Under the pieces are notes generated by a model. That model ran no database searches, was not told the DNA's origin, and was given only the letters and a program-made list of their open reading frames with translations. A program made the translations under genes and the position numbers. Positions 51,153 through 60,809 of a DNA stretch of 64,000 nucleotides are shown here, piece by piece. How positions within the stretch are numbered: the stretch's first letter is position 1; each line of letters begins with the position of its first letter. The stretch is from VBCG01 sp037719965 (GTDB lineage: Bacteria > Pseudomonadota > Gammaproteobacteria > Burkholderiales > Casimicrobiaceae). The DNA lies in contig JBBJMT010000001.1 of assembly GCA_037719965.1 (NCBI GenBank), positions 434,001 to 498,000 of the forward strand, given 5' to 3'.

Positions 51153-54100
51153 CTATCGCGCCAGCTCGGACCATGCCCTCTCCACACGCTTGAACGAGAC
51201 CGGGAAAGGCGTCTTCAGCTCCTGCGCAAACAGCGATACCTTGAGCTCCTCGAGCAACCAGCGGAATTCTTCGACCGCAGCGTCGCGATTTCCCGCTTGC
51301 CGATCGCGCTCGATCCGCTCGCGGTAGCGCTGCGTAAGCGCCGCAACGTGCTCCGCATGACGGGTATCGCGCTCCGGCTGTTCGACGAACCTGACTAAAC
51401 GACGATCCAGTGCTTTCAAGTAACGCGGCAGATGCTGCAATTTTGACCACGGTGTCGCCGCGAAAAATCCAGGGTAAACCAACGCATCGCGTTGGGCACG
51501 AATGTCGGCTGCGAACCGTGCGTGCTTTATTGCCATCTTCGCAAGTCGCTGCAACAGCGTGAAATGGTCGTTGGCGATAGCCCGCAGCAGCGTGAATCCG
51601 CTGGCCGCCACCGCCGGCAGACGAGTCCGGGCACGCTTGACCTGTTCGGCAAACGCCTGCGCGCTGCGCGGCAGCGGATCATCGCCCAGAAACGCGCGAT
51701 CGACGACGGCCGCCATTACGTCCGCGAGCAGTTGGTCGGTCGGTAGCGTCGTCTTGAGTTGCAGCGCGGCTTGGGCGAAACCGGAGCTGCCCTTATCGAA
51801 AAACGCAATCGCGCCTTGCAACGCCAGACGCATGAGCCGCAGCACGCCTTGGCGAGTCGCGGCATCCGCTGCTTGCCGCGTGTCCAGTAAAGCGAGCGAG
51901 ACCGCGGCGCCATCATCGATCAGCGCCGGATAGCCGGTCAGCCGTTGTCCGTTGCGGACGATTGCCAAAGTTTCCGGTAGATCGCCGAAATCCCAGGATT
52001 GCACGCCACTTTTTTCGAATGCCGGCTCCGCGGCAGCGAAGGTAAGTTGGGCAGCTTCGCCCAGTTGCGCCCGTAAGTCGCGCAAATCGCGGCCCATCGC
52101 CAATTCGCGTCCCGCGGCATCGACAACCTGAACGTTGATTGCGAGATGGTTGGGCAGCGCTACGCCGGACCATACATCGGGGCCCGGTGCTTCGCCCAAC
52201 CGCTCGTGCAACCAGGCGCGGAGAGCTTCAGTGAGCGGCGCTTCGGCGGCCTTTGCTGCTTCGAGGAACGCGGTGACGGTCTCCGGCAGCGGGATCAGCC
52301 GATTGCGCCAGCCCTTGGGCAGGCTTTTTAGATAATGCGTGACTTTCTCCCGAATCATCCCCGGCACAAGCCACGTGAGCCTCGCCTCCTCCACCTGATT
52401 CAACAGCGCGAGCGGCACCGTCACCGTAAGACCGTCGAGCGGATGGCCCGGCGCGAAGCGATACTTGAGCGGCAGCGTCGTTCCCGCCACTTGAAGGTGC
52501 TCCGGGTAGAGTTCAATTGTCACCTGCGCCGCGGCGTGACGCATCAAGTGCTCGCGCGTCAGGAAGAGCGCGGCCGAATCGCCCTCTTCCGCCGCCAAGC
52601 GCCAGCGCTCGAAGGTGACTGTCGAATACACATCCGGGGAAATGCGTTCGGCGTAAAACGACGCGATCGTTGTGTCATCGACCAACACGTCGGTGCGTCG
52701 CGCCTTGTGCTCGAGCTCGGAGATTTCGGTGACAAGCTTGCGATTGTGCGCGAGAAAACTGCCGCGGGTTTTGAACGCGCCTGCTACCAGTGCTTCGCGA
52801 ATGAACACATCGCGGGCTGCTGCGGGGTCGATCGCGCCAAATGACACCGGCCGCCGCGCTACAAGCGTGAGTCCGTAGAGTGAGACGCGTTCGCTCGCGA
52901 CGACTTCACCGCGGCGCTCGTCCCAGTGGGGATCGAAATGTTCGCGCGTGACCCGATCGAAGGCTACGGCTTCGACCCATTCCGGCTCGATTTTCGCCGC
53001 GCAGCGCGCGAACAGACGCGTGGTCTCGGTCAGCTCCGCCGCCAACACCCACTTGTTCGTCTTGCGGGCGACTCCCGAACCGGGGTGCAAGTAGAACTTG
53101 ATGCCACGGGCGCCAAGGAAGCCGTCATCGGTGTCGTTCTTGACACCGATGTTCCCGAGGAGGCCTGCGAGCAGCGCCTTATGCAGCATCGCGTACCGCG
53201 GCGCGTCATTGGTACTGGGCAACGTGCGCGCCCAATTCCAGCCGGCGTCTTCCAGCACGCTCACGAGTTGCTGGTGCACGTCGCGCCACTCGCGCAGCCG
53301 TAGATAGGAGACGAACTGCCCACGGCAGGCATCGACCAGCTTGCGGTGCGAGAGCCTTTGCGACAGTGCGTCGACAAAGAATTCCCATAACGCGACGAGC
53401 GATAAAAAATCGGAGCGGTCGTCGCGAAACTTAAGGTGCGCCTGGTCGGCCGCCTGTTGGCGCTCGAATGGCCGTTCGCGAGGGTCGGGCACCGAGAGCG
53501 CACTCGCGATCACCAGCGCCTCGGCGAGACAACCTGCATCGCGCGCAGCCAGAACGATGCGTCCAATGCGGGGATCGAGCGGCAACCCTGCGAGTTCGCG
53601 GCCGAGCGGCGTTAGCGTGCGCTCGAAAGCCACGGCGCCGAGTTCCTGCAACAGTTGAAAACCGTCGGCAATCGCGCGCGGGCCGGGCGCTTCCAGGAAC
53701 GGGAAATCGTCGGGGGCCCCCAAGTCCAGCGAAGCCATCCGCAGGATCACCGCCGCGAGCGACGAGCGCAAAATCTCCGGTTCGGTGAATTTGGGTCGGG
53801 CGTTGAACTCGCCTTCCGCATAAAGCCGCACGCAGATGCCGTCCTGCACCCGGCCGCAGCGGCCGGCGCGCTGATTAGCCGCGGCCTGCGCGATCTTTTC
53901 GATTTGCAGCAGTGTGGTCTTGTTGCGCAGCGAATAACGTTTGATGCGCGCGAGCCCAGCGTCGATGACATAGCGGATACCCGGCACCGTGAGCGAGGTC
54001 TCCGCCACGTTGGTCGCGAGCACGATGCGGCGGCCGTGTGATGGCGCGAAGACGCGTTCCTGCTCCTGTGCGGACAGACGCGCGAAGAGCGGAAGTATTT

Positions 54101-55097
54101 CGAGCAGGTGCGCATAGGGGCGGCGCGCCAGCGCCTGCCGCAGGAGATCGTGGGTTTCGCGAATCTCCCGTTCCCCCGGCAGAAACACCAGAATGTCGCC
54201 CGGCCCCTCGCGCCAGAGCTCCTCGGCCGTGGCGACAATGGCCTCTTCCAGGTCCTCTTCGTCGTCGACTCCAAAGTCCGCGCCTTCCTGGTTCGTTGGC
54301 TGCCCGACCGGCCGATAACGAACCTCGACAGGAAACACTCGGCCCGAAACCTCGATGACCGGGGCTGGATGTCCGCCGTCGGCACTTGGCGATGCGAAAT
54401 GCCGCGCGAATCGCTCCGCGTCGATCGTCGCCGACGTAATGACGAGCTTCAGGTCGGGCCGTTGCCCGAGTAGTTGCTTCAAATACCCCAGAAGAAAATC
54501 GATATTGAGGCTGCGCTCGTGCGCTTCATCGACAATGATCGTGTCGTACGCTTCAAGCCTGCGGTCGCCCTGCGTCTCGGCGAGCAGAATGCCGTCGGTC
54601 ATGACCTTTACGTAGGCATTCGGATGCGTTTGATCGGTGAACCGCACCTTGTAGCCGATCGCCTCGCCCAAGGGCTGCCCGAGCTCCCGCGCGATCCTCT
54701 GCGCCACTGCACGCGCGGCGATGCGTCGGGGCTGGGTGTGACCGATGGCGCCCCGCTCGCCCCGACCTGCGGCGAGGCAGATCTTGGGTAACTGCGTGGT
54801 CTTGCCCGACCCTGTTTCGCCGCAAACGATCACGACCTGATGCGTGCGGATCGCCTGCGCAATTTCGTCGGCGCGTTGCGACACCGGCAGCTCGGACGGG
54901 AAGGCGAGCGCCGGCTTGTTCGCGGCTCGCGCATGTTTCCTGGCAATCGACCGCTCGAGGTCCTCGGTGATTCTCGCCCATGCCGCCGCCGGCGCGTGCG
55001 TCGACTGCGCGCGTACAAGCCGCCGTTGCAGCCGGGTGGCGTCTGCCGCCATGGCTTCTGCGATACGAACGGAAAGGGCGGTGAATGACGGCGGCAT
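51153..55097 (-). CDS. hrpA: ATP-dependent RNA helicase HrpA
   Basis: The ATG giving MPPSFTALSVRIAEAMAADA is preferred over a TTG 15 codons upstream. The 1314-residue DEAH helicase has Walker A CGETGSGKTTQLPK, DEAH box TIIVDEAHERSLNIDFLLGY, SAT motif, QRAGRCGRVQDGICVRLYAE, then HA2, OB and the long HrpA-specific C-terminal domain (DUF3418). It acts on structured RNA and stalled ribosomes in E. coli. An intact 3.9-kb frame indicates good sequence quality here. Confidence 0.97.
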   Translation of the reverse strand: MPPSFTALSVRIAEAMAADATRLQRRLVRAQSTHAPAAAWARITEDLERSIARKHARAANKPALAFPSELPVSQRADEIAQAIRTHQVVIVCGETGSGKTTQLPKICLAAGRGERGAIGHTQPRRIAARAVAQRIARELGQPLGEAIGYKVRFTDQTHPNAYVKVMTDGILLAETQGDRRLEAYDTIIVDEAHERSLNIDFLLGYLKQLLGQRPDLKLVITSATIDAERFARHFASPSADGGHPAPVIEVSGRVFPVEVRYRPVGQPTNQEGADFGVDDEEDLEEAIVATAEELWREGPGDILVFLPGEREIRETHDLLRQALARRPYAHLLEILPLFARLSAQEQERVFAPSHGRRIVLATNVAETSLTVPGIRYVIDAGLARIKRYSLRNKTTLLQIEKIAQAAANQRAGRCGRVQDGICVRLYAEGEFNARPKFTEPEILRSSLAAVILRMASLDLGAPDDFPFLEAPGPRAIADGFQLLQELGAVAFERTLTPLGRELAGLPLDPRIGRIVLAARDAGCLAEALVIASALSVPDPRERPFERQQAADQAHLKFRDDRSDFLSLVALWEFFVDALSQRLSHRKLVDACRGQFVSYLRLREWRDVHQQLVSVLEDAGWNWARTLPSTNDAPRYAMLHKALLAGLLGNIGVKNDTDDGFLGARGIKFYLHPGSGVARKTNKWVLAAELTETTRLFARCAAKIEPEWVEAVAFDRVTREHFDPHWDERRGEVVASERVSLYGLTLVARRPVSFGAIDPAAARDVFIREALVAGAFKTRGSFLAHNRKLVTEISELEHKARRTDVLVDDTTIASFYAERISPDVYSTVTFERWRLAAEEGDSAALFLTREHLMRHAAAQVTIELYPEHLQVAGTTLPLKYRFAPGHPLDGLTVTVPLALLNQVEEARLTWLVPGMIREKVTHYLKSLPKGWRNRLIPLPETVTAFLEAAKAAEAPLTEALRAWLHERLGEAPGPDVWSGVALPNHLAINVQVVDAAGRELAMGRDLRDLRAQLGEAAQLTFAAAEPAFEKSGVQSWDFGDLPETLAIVRNGQRLTGYPALIDDGAAVSLALLDTRQAADAATRQGVLRLMRLALQGAIAFFDKGSSGFAQAALQLKTTLPTDQLLADVMAAVVDRAFLGDDPLPRSAQAFAEQVKRARTRLPAVAASGFTLLRAIANDHFTLLQRLAKMAIKHARFAADIRAQRDALVYPGFFAATPWSKLQHLPRYLKALDRRLVRFVEQPERDTRHAEHVAALTQRYRERIERDRQAGNRDAAVEEFRWLLEELKVSLFAQELKTPFPVSFKRVERAWSELAR

Positions 55098-55322
55098 CGA
55101 TTGAACGGGACGGTTGCAGGCGACCGCCGCTTCAACCGACAAATCGGCGGCCGGCAGCGGAGGGCCACGACGCTTAGAGCGGAGGGTCCCGGCGCGGCCG
55201 GCGCGAATTCTACCTTGCGCGATAGTGGATCACTCTGCTGCTGAAGAGATGGCTTGCGAGGATATGATTGCGGCGTGACAATGCGCGTCGGCGTGTTTCC
55301 AATAATCGGAGGGTTTACTTTG

Positions 55323-56939
55323 ATGAGTTACTCGACATTTTGTGCACCGGGCCCCATGACGCGCGGGTTCGTCTCGGCCGCGCTGGCAGTTGCGCTATCC
55401 GCGATCGCGGTTTCCGCTGACGCCGTCACCTTGCGCTGGGCAGGGCGCGGCGACATGCAAACGACCGACCCGCACTCGCAGAACGAAGGTCTTACCAACA
55501 ACATCAACAGCCTGATCTATGAGTTCCTGGTCCAGCGCGACAAGCAGCTTGCGCTTATTCCATCGCTCGCCGAATCGTGGACCCAGGTCAATCCGACGAC
55601 GTGGCACTTCAAGCTGCGTTCCGGCGTCAAGTTCCATGACGGCACGCCGTTCACCGCCGATGACGTCGTGTTCAGCTTCGAGCGCGCCAAGACAGATACA
55701 TCGCAACTGCGCGCGTACGCCAACTTCGCCGGAGCCGTGAAAAAGATCGACGATCTGAACGTGGAGTTCGTGACCAACGGCCCGAACCCGACGATGCTCG
55801 AGCACGTCGTGACGATCAACATCATGTCCAAGGCGTGGAGCGAGAAGAACCGCGCCACCAAGCCACAGAATTACGCCGCCAAAGAGGACATGATCACCGC
55901 GCGTCAAGCTAACGGTACCGGGCCTTACATGCTCGTGTCGCGCGAACCCGATGTCAAAACCGTCCTCAAGAAGAACCCGAACTGGTGGGGCATCAAGGCG
56001 GGACTCTTCGACGGCAATGTCGATGATGTCCTTTACACGCCGATCGTCTCGGATGCGACGCGCGTCGCTGCGCTCATTTCCGGCGAAGTCGATCTCATCA
56101 ATGACCCGCCGCCGCAGGACGTGCCGCGCCTTGCCCAAACGCCGAATATCAAGGTGCTCGAAGGTACCGAACAGCGCATCGTGTTCATCGGCATGGACCA
56201 GAAGCGCGATGAGCTCCTATATTCGAACGTGAAGGGGAAAAATCCGTTCAAGGACGTGCGCGTGCGCCAAGCGCTGTATCACGCGATCGACATCGACGCA
56301 ATCAACAAGAACACAATGCGCGGCCTGTCGCGTCCGTCGGGGGCGCTGCTGCCGTCGCCCAAGATGTCGACCCCGGACCTTGAAAAGCGCCTTCCTTTCG
56401 ACCGCGACCGCGCGAAAAAGCTGCTGGCCGACGCCGGCTATCCGAGCGGATTCGAAGTGACGCTCGACTGCCCCAACAACCGCTACGTGAACGACGAGCG
56501 GATCTGTCAGGCGTTAGCCGCCATGTGGTCGCAAATCGGCGTCAACACCAAAGTCAACGCGATGCCGCGGGCGACCTACTTCCCCAAGCTCGAGAAGACC
56601 GACACCAGCCTATACATGCTGGGCTGGGGTGGAGCCTCGACCGATGCGATCTTCACGCTGCAGCCGGTGCTCTCTACGTACAGCGGCAAGGGCGATGGCG
56701 ACTACAATTACGGGCGCTACTCGAACCCCAAGATCGATGATCTGACGGCCAAGGTCAAGGTCGAAATGAACCCGGAGACGCGCCTCGCGGCGGTGCGCGA
56801 AGCGCTGGCCGCGCACAATGCCGAAGTCAACCATCTGCCGCTGCACCGGCAGGTCATTCCGTGGGCATCGCGCAGCGGCGTAACGGCCGTGCATCGCGCG
56901 GACAATTTCGTCACGCCTTACTGGGTGACGGTGAAATAG
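55323..56939 (+). CDS. Dipeptide/oligopeptide-type ABC substrate-binding protein (SBP_bac_5)
   Basis: GGAGG lies nine bases before the ATG at 55323. The 538-residue protein has a signal peptide (cleavage near VSADAVT) and the family motifs NINSLIYEFLVQRDKQLALI, LIPSLAESWTQVNPTTWHF, KLRSGVKFHDGTPFTADDVV, VRQALYHAIDIDAINKNTM and MLGWGGASTDAIF. It should bind peptides or related solutes in the periplasm. No permease genes follow, so it is an orphan or shares a transporter elsewhere. Confidence 0.93.
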   Translation: MSYSTFCAPGPMTRGFVSAALAVALSAIAVSADAVTLRWAGRGDMQTTDPHSQNEGLTNNINSLIYEFLVQRDKQLALIPSLAESWTQVNPTTWHFKLRSGVKFHDGTPFTADDVVFSFERAKTDTSQLRAYANFAGAVKKIDDLNVEFVTNGPNPTMLEHVVTINIMSKAWSEKNRATKPQNYAAKEDMITARQANGTGPYMLVSREPDVKTVLKKNPNWWGIKAGLFDGNVDDVLYTPIVSDATRVAALISGEVDLINDPPPQDVPRLAQTPNIKVLEGTEQRIVFIGMDQKRDELLYSNVKGKNPFKDVRVRQALYHAIDIDAINKNTMRGLSRPSGALLPSPKMSTPDLEKRLPFDRDRAKKLLADAGYPSGFEVTLDCPNNRYVNDERICQALAAMWSQIGVNTKVNAMPRATYFPKLEKTDTSLYMLGWGGASTDAIFTLQPVLSTYSGKGDGDYNYGRYSNPKIDDLTAKVKVEMNPETRLAAVREALAAHNAEVNHLPLHRQVIPWASRSGVTAVHRADNFVTPYWVTVK

Positions 56940-57054
56940 CCGCGTAACACGCCGGCACAGAAAAGCTCAGTTGCCAAATGAGGGAGGCAGCCAAGGCGGC
57001 AACTCTGTGTACCGCGGGCCGGGAGGTGCGTCTGCCGTTCAGGCGTTGGCATAC

Positions 57055-57082
57055 CGTCGTCACCTCGCTCGCCGTGACGACG
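57055..57082. promoter_or_regulatory. 9-bp perfect inverted repeat upstream of the 57109 gene
   Basis: CGTCGTCAC, ten spacer bases, then GTGACGACG, with a further half-like CCGTCACGG 9 bp downstream. It ends 27 bp before the ATG. A repressor operator is possible; without a T-run it is not a standard terminator of the upstream gene. Confidence 0.4.
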
Positions 57083-57108
57083 CGCGCCGTCACGGTAGAT
57101 CGGGTCTG

Positions 57109-58122
57109 ATGACACCCAGCCTCAAGCGAGCATGGTGCAGGCTGAGCTCCGGAGTTCTCCTGACGCTCGCGCTTTGCCTCACCATGCTATCGGTGCCGGC
57201 ACTCGCCCAGCAGCCGTCCAAGGTCCGCATCGGCTACCTCACTTCCAGCTCGTATGTGCACCCCGCCTTCGCCGATCTCTTCTTCGGTCGCGTCAGCATC
57301 GCCGGCGGCCCGTGGGGAGGGAACCTCGAGCTCCTTGGTCGATTCGCCGCAGGCAGCGACGATCGCCTGCCGAGCCTGGCCGCGGAGCTGGTCGCGGCCC
57401 GGGTGGACATCATCGTCGCCGATGGTATCCCAGCGGCGTTGGCTGCGAAGACCACCACCCGGACGGTTCCCATCGTGATGGCGATCAGCGGTGACCCCGT
57501 ACAAGCTGGACTGGTGGCGAGCCTTGCCCGACCGGGCGGCAATATCACGGGCGTGACTACCCTCTCGCTGGAATTGGTCGCGAAGCGGCTTCAGCTCATC
57601 AAGGAAGTAGTGCCGAAAGCCAGCCGGGTGGCGGTCCTGTGGAATCCGGCGAGCCCAGAGAAGGAGCTCGAGTGGAAGGAACTGCGGTCCGCCGCAAGCA
57701 GGCTTGGAGTAACACTCCAGTCGCTGGAGCTGCGCCGCCCGGGCGACCTCGCGCCTCGGCTCGACAGCGCGGTCAACGAGCGCGCTGGCGCACTTCTGCT
57801 GCTGGACGACTCGCTCACGCTGAGCCTTGCAGTAGACATCACGACGGAGGTCGACAAGCGCCGGCTGCCGGCGATCTACGGGTGGGATCGGTACATGACC
57901 GGGGAGAACAAGGGCCTTATGATGTACGGTCCTTCGGTGTACGAGCTCGCGAACACGGCCGCAAAATACGTAGACAGGATTCTCAAGGGCGCCCAGCCGG
58001 GGGACCTTCCGGTGGAGCAGCCGACGAAGTTCGAGCTCGTGATCAACCTGAAAGCAGCGAAAACGCTCGGCCTCACGATTCCGCCATCGCTGCTGCTGCG
58101 GGCAGATCGCGTGATCGAATAG
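57109..58122 (+). CDS. ABC_sub_bind periplasmic substrate-binding protein, copy 5 (chromosomal)
   Basis: The start at MTPSLKRAWCRLSSGVLLTL gives a signal peptide ending ALAQQP and a 337-residue protein. Family features are ASLARPGGNITGVTTLSLEL, VPKASRVAVLWNPASPEK and the C-terminal GDLPVEQPTKFELVINLKAA followed by LGLTIPPSLLLRADRVI. It is a paralogue of the array at 3300-5558 but lies outside the islands, downstream of another orphan binding protein. Ligand unknown. Confidence 0.92.
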   Translation: MTPSLKRAWCRLSSGVLLTLALCLTMLSVPALAQQPSKVRIGYLTSSSYVHPAFADLFFGRVSIAGGPWGGNLELLGRFAAGSDDRLPSLAAELVAARVDIIVADGIPAALAAKTTTRTVPIVMAISGDPVQAGLVASLARPGGNITGVTTLSLELVAKRLQLIKEVVPKASRVAVLWNPASPEKELEWKELRSAASRLGVTLQSLELRRPGDLAPRLDSAVNERAGALLLLDDSLTLSLAVDITTEVDKRRLPAIYGWDRYMTGENKGLMMYGPSVYELANTAAKYVDRILKGAQPGDLPVEQPTKFELVINLKAAKTLGLTIPPSLLLRADRVIE

Positions 58123-58267
58123 GAATGAGGCGCCCAGCGCGCGCTCAGTGCTCGCCGCTGAGCACGGCCGTTCGGGGGACGAGACGAGTGGTCATCAGGG
58201 ATGGGCTGCGACCGTCGGCGTCGCGAGCCTCGCTGCAAAGGTCGGCGGATCTCATTGGCAACATTAG

Positions 58268-58458
58268 GACGGAGAGGACGATCTCGCCTTAACCAGTCCC
58301 GATAGTGAGTCGCATGGTGAATTGCGCTTCGTGATACTCGGTGTGGACGGATTGGGCCGTCATCTTGTGGTGGTGTTTATTGAGCGCAGCGGGTGTTCAT
58401 CCGCATCATCTCCGCGCGCCTCGCCACTTCGCGGGAGCGAAAAACCTATGAAGGCTGA
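58268..58458 (+). pseudogene. brnT: BrnT-type toxin remnant, truncated and frameshifted
   Basis: From 58268 the frame encodes the C-terminal half of a BrnT toxin (PDSESHGELRFVILGVDGLG, RHLVVVFIERSG). One base is missing near the G run at 58391-58393; restoring it gives VFIRIISARLATSRERKTYE followed by G and TGA, the classic BrnT end. The N-terminal half is absent, since a stop precedes 58268. The repaired end overlaps the brnA start exactly as in normal brnTA operons. Confidence 0.75.
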
Positions 58459-58696
58459 GTACGACTTTTCTAAGGCCCGCTGCGGCGCGGTTGTTTCCGC
58501 CGTTCCGGGTAAGACCCGTATCACCATTCGTCTCGATACCGAGGTGATCGATTGGTTCAAGGCTCAGGTCAACGCGGCGGGAGGTGGCAATTATCAAAGT
58601 CTCATCAATGAGGCGTTGAAGCGCAATATTTCCCAGCATGGGCTCGAACGCACACTGCGTCGTCTCATGCGCGAAGAATTGCGCCGTGTTGCGTAA
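58448..58696 (+). CDS. brnA: BrnA-type antitoxin (orphan)
   Basis: The 82-residue protein has the BrnA pattern: a short N-terminal linker, then a ribbon-helix-helix-like DNA-binding domain (TRITIRLDTEVIDWFKAQVN, GGGNYQSLINEALKRNI). It normally binds BrnT and represses the operon. With brnT destroyed upstream it may persist as a repressor or as an anti-addiction factor against a brnT elsewhere (inference). It starts at ATG 58448 inside the brnT end. Confidence 0.85.
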   Translation: MKAEYDFSKARCGAVVSAVPGKTRITIRLDTEVIDWFKAQVNAAGGGNYQSLINEALKRNISQHGLERTLRRLMREELRRVA

Positions 58697-58738
58697 TGCG
58701 GTCAGGGCCAATCCAGTTTCCCATCCGATCGGCCACGC

Positions 58739-60052
58739 ATGTTCGAATCTGTTCAGAAACGCGCCGCGGTAATCGCGCGCGACGGACTCAAGGTACGGCG
58801 CCTCATCGTTAGCTGCAAGAAGTTGTTGTCCGAGAGCGGTGAGGCGGCTGGCGTGTCGCTGGCCAAGATGACCTTGGATCTGTACCGGGAACTCGAAAAG
58901 AAAGACCATCAGCGATTCTTCGCGGCGCTGCTGGCCGAGTTCTCGCCCGATCCGATGCAGGTGCTCGCGGCGTCGAAGGCGTACGCCGCGGGGCCGTCGG
59001 CCGCCAACCTCGCGCAGCTCAGCATCACCGCCGAACCACCGCGCCAGGAACTGCTGCGACGGCTGAACCGGGCGCCGGGGGGCACCGCCACGATCCTGCG
59101 CATGCGCGAGCGCCTGCTGGAACTGAAACCGGAGCAGCGCGAGCTTGACGCCGTTGACTGGGACCTCCGTCACCTTCTGTCATCGTGGTTCAACCCCGGC
59201 TTCCTGCAGATCGTTCGCGTGGATTGGCGCACGCCCGCCTACCTACTGGAGCAGATCATCCTTCACGAGGCGGTGCATGAGATTCGGGGTTGGAACGACC
59301 TGCGCCGGCGGCTCGAGGGCGACCGTCGATGCTTCGCCTTCTTCCACCCGGCACTACCCGACGAGCCGCTGGTTTTCGTCGAGGTGGCGCTGATGAACCG
59401 GATGGCCGACGCGGTGCCGCCCTTGATCGACGCGCAAGCCACTTCCAACGATCCGAGCCGGGCCACGACTGCGGTTTTTTACTCAATCAGCAACTGCCAA
59501 CCGGGCCTGCGCGGCGTGTCGCTCGGCAACTTCCTCATCAAGAACGTCGTGGACGTGCTGTCGCGGGAGTTTCCGCGGCTCAAGATGTTTTGCACGCTGT
59601 CCCCCGTCCCTGGGTTCACCGCGTGGCTCAGCCCGCTGCTCAAGGCGGGCGATACCAGCCAATCCAAGCCGATGGCACAGGCGTTGAAGGTGGTTGCCTC
59701 GCAGCTTGGCACCGACGTCGTCAAGGTCGCCAGCGACCCGGAAAACGCCGTCGAGCGCCTGGTGCCGCTGAAGGAGCCGTTGCTGCAGCTATGCGCCTCC
59801 TACCTGCTGCATCGAGCCGATGGCAGCGAGCCGGCACAGGACCCCGTGGCAAGATTTCACCTCCACAACGGCGCCAAGCTGGAGCGAATCAACTGGTTGG
59901 CCGACATCTCCAAGAAGGGCCTGCGGGAGTCGCTCGGTCTGATGGTCAATTATTTGTATGAGCCTCGGACGATCGAGGGCAACCACGAGAAGTTCGTCCG
60001 GGGCGAAATCGTCGCCTCGCGGCGGGTGCGCGGCCTGAAGCTGGGCGATTGA
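58739..60052 (+). CDS. Malonyl-CoA decarboxylase
   Basis: Converts malonyl-CoA to acetyl-CoA and CO2. The 437-residue protein has the helical N-terminal domain and a GNAT-like catalytic domain with HPALPDEPLVFVEVALM, TTAVFYSISNCQPGLRGVSL (candidate Ser) and the end motif VARFHLHNGAKLERINWLAD (catalytic His). The length is normal. No malonate transporter or malonyl-CoA synthetase is adjacent. Its start lies 42 bp after brnA. Confidence 0.95.
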   Translation: MFESVQKRAAVIARDGLKVRRLIVSCKKLLSESGEAAGVSLAKMTLDLYRELEKKDHQRFFAALLAEFSPDPMQVLAASKAYAAGPSAANLAQLSITAEPPRQELLRRLNRAPGGTATILRMRERLLELKPEQRELDAVDWDLRHLLSSWFNPGFLQIVRVDWRTPAYLLEQIILHEAVHEIRGWNDLRRRLEGDRRCFAFFHPALPDEPLVFVEVALMNRMADAVPPLIDAQATSNDPSRATTAVFYSISNCQPGLRGVSLGNFLIKNVVDVLSREFPRLKMFCTLSPVPGFTAWLSPLLKAGDTSQSKPMAQALKVVASQLGTDVVKVASDPENAVERLVPLKEPLLQLCASYLLHRADGSEPAQDPVARFHLHNGAKLERINWLADISKKGLRESLGLMVNYLYEPRTIEGNHEKFVRGEIVASRRVRGLKLGD

Positions 60053-60269
60053 TTCTCCATGCAGCTAGCGCAACGTATGAACGATCACCCAAAGTCGCGT
60101 CTTCCATTGACGGATCGTCGGCGACCGAACTCGGCATCGCCGCTCGTCTTGGTTATTGGCCGCAGTACCTGTGCTGAAGCTACGATCCGCGCGGCCGCTC
60201 TTTGCCGTCGTGATAGGTTGCTCCCAACTCTCGACGCTACACTCGCGCCTTACGAAGAGGAACTCTCAG

Positions 60270-60731
60270 GTGTACAAACAAGTCGTCATTCGTTCCGTCG
60301 TCCTGGAAGACTTCCCTGCGTGGAAGGTCCTCTGGGATGGCTACAACGCCTTCTATGGACGAGAGGGGGCAACGGCGTTGGCACTCGAAACCACACGGAT
60401 GACCTGGTCACGCTTCTTTGACGCATATGAACCGGTTCACGCGTTGGTCGCGGAAGCCTCGGGCGAACTGGTGGGACTCGCCCACTACCTCTTTCATCGC
60501 AGCACCATTCAAGTTGGACCTACCTGTTATCTGCAGGATCTCTTTACGGTCGAAGCGGCGCGCGGCAAGGGTGTAGGCCGATCACTCATCGAAGCGGTCT
60601 ACGAACGGGCAAGTAGCGCTTGCGCGGGCCGCGTTTACTGGCAAACCCACGCGACGAACACGGCGGCGATGCTCCTGTATGACAAGGTCGCCGACAAGTC
60701 AGGCTTCGTTGTCTATCGCAAGGAGTTGTGA
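60270..60731 (+). CDS. GNAT family N-acetyltransferase
   Basis: I use the GTG at 60270 with GAGG upstream; the frame before it lacks family sequence. The 153-residue protein has the acetyl-CoA site CYLQDLFTVEAARGKGVGRS (Q/R-x-x-G-x-G/A) and WQTHATNTAAMLLYDKVADK near the end. The substrate is unknown. It is the first of a row of short same-strand genes up to 62989. Confidence 0.88.
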   Translation: MYKQVVIRSVVLEDFPAWKVLWDGYNAFYGREGATALALETTRMTWSRFFDAYEPVHALVAEASGELVGLAHYLFHRSTIQVGPTCYLQDLFTVEAARGKGVGRSLIEAVYERASSACAGRVYWQTHATNTAAMLLYDKVADKSGFVVYRKEL

Positions 60732-60809
60732 GGAGTTCAAGAGTGCGCCAAAGAGGCATTCCGTCGTGAACATGTTGACTGCTCTCCCTGCGCTGCACGC
60801 GTTAGGCCG

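Noticed and set aside
60801..60807. GTTAGGC as the end of an integron attC site
   Set aside because: No matching inverse core or internal stem is found in the 75-bp gap, and no other gap in the row has one; no integron integrase is present.
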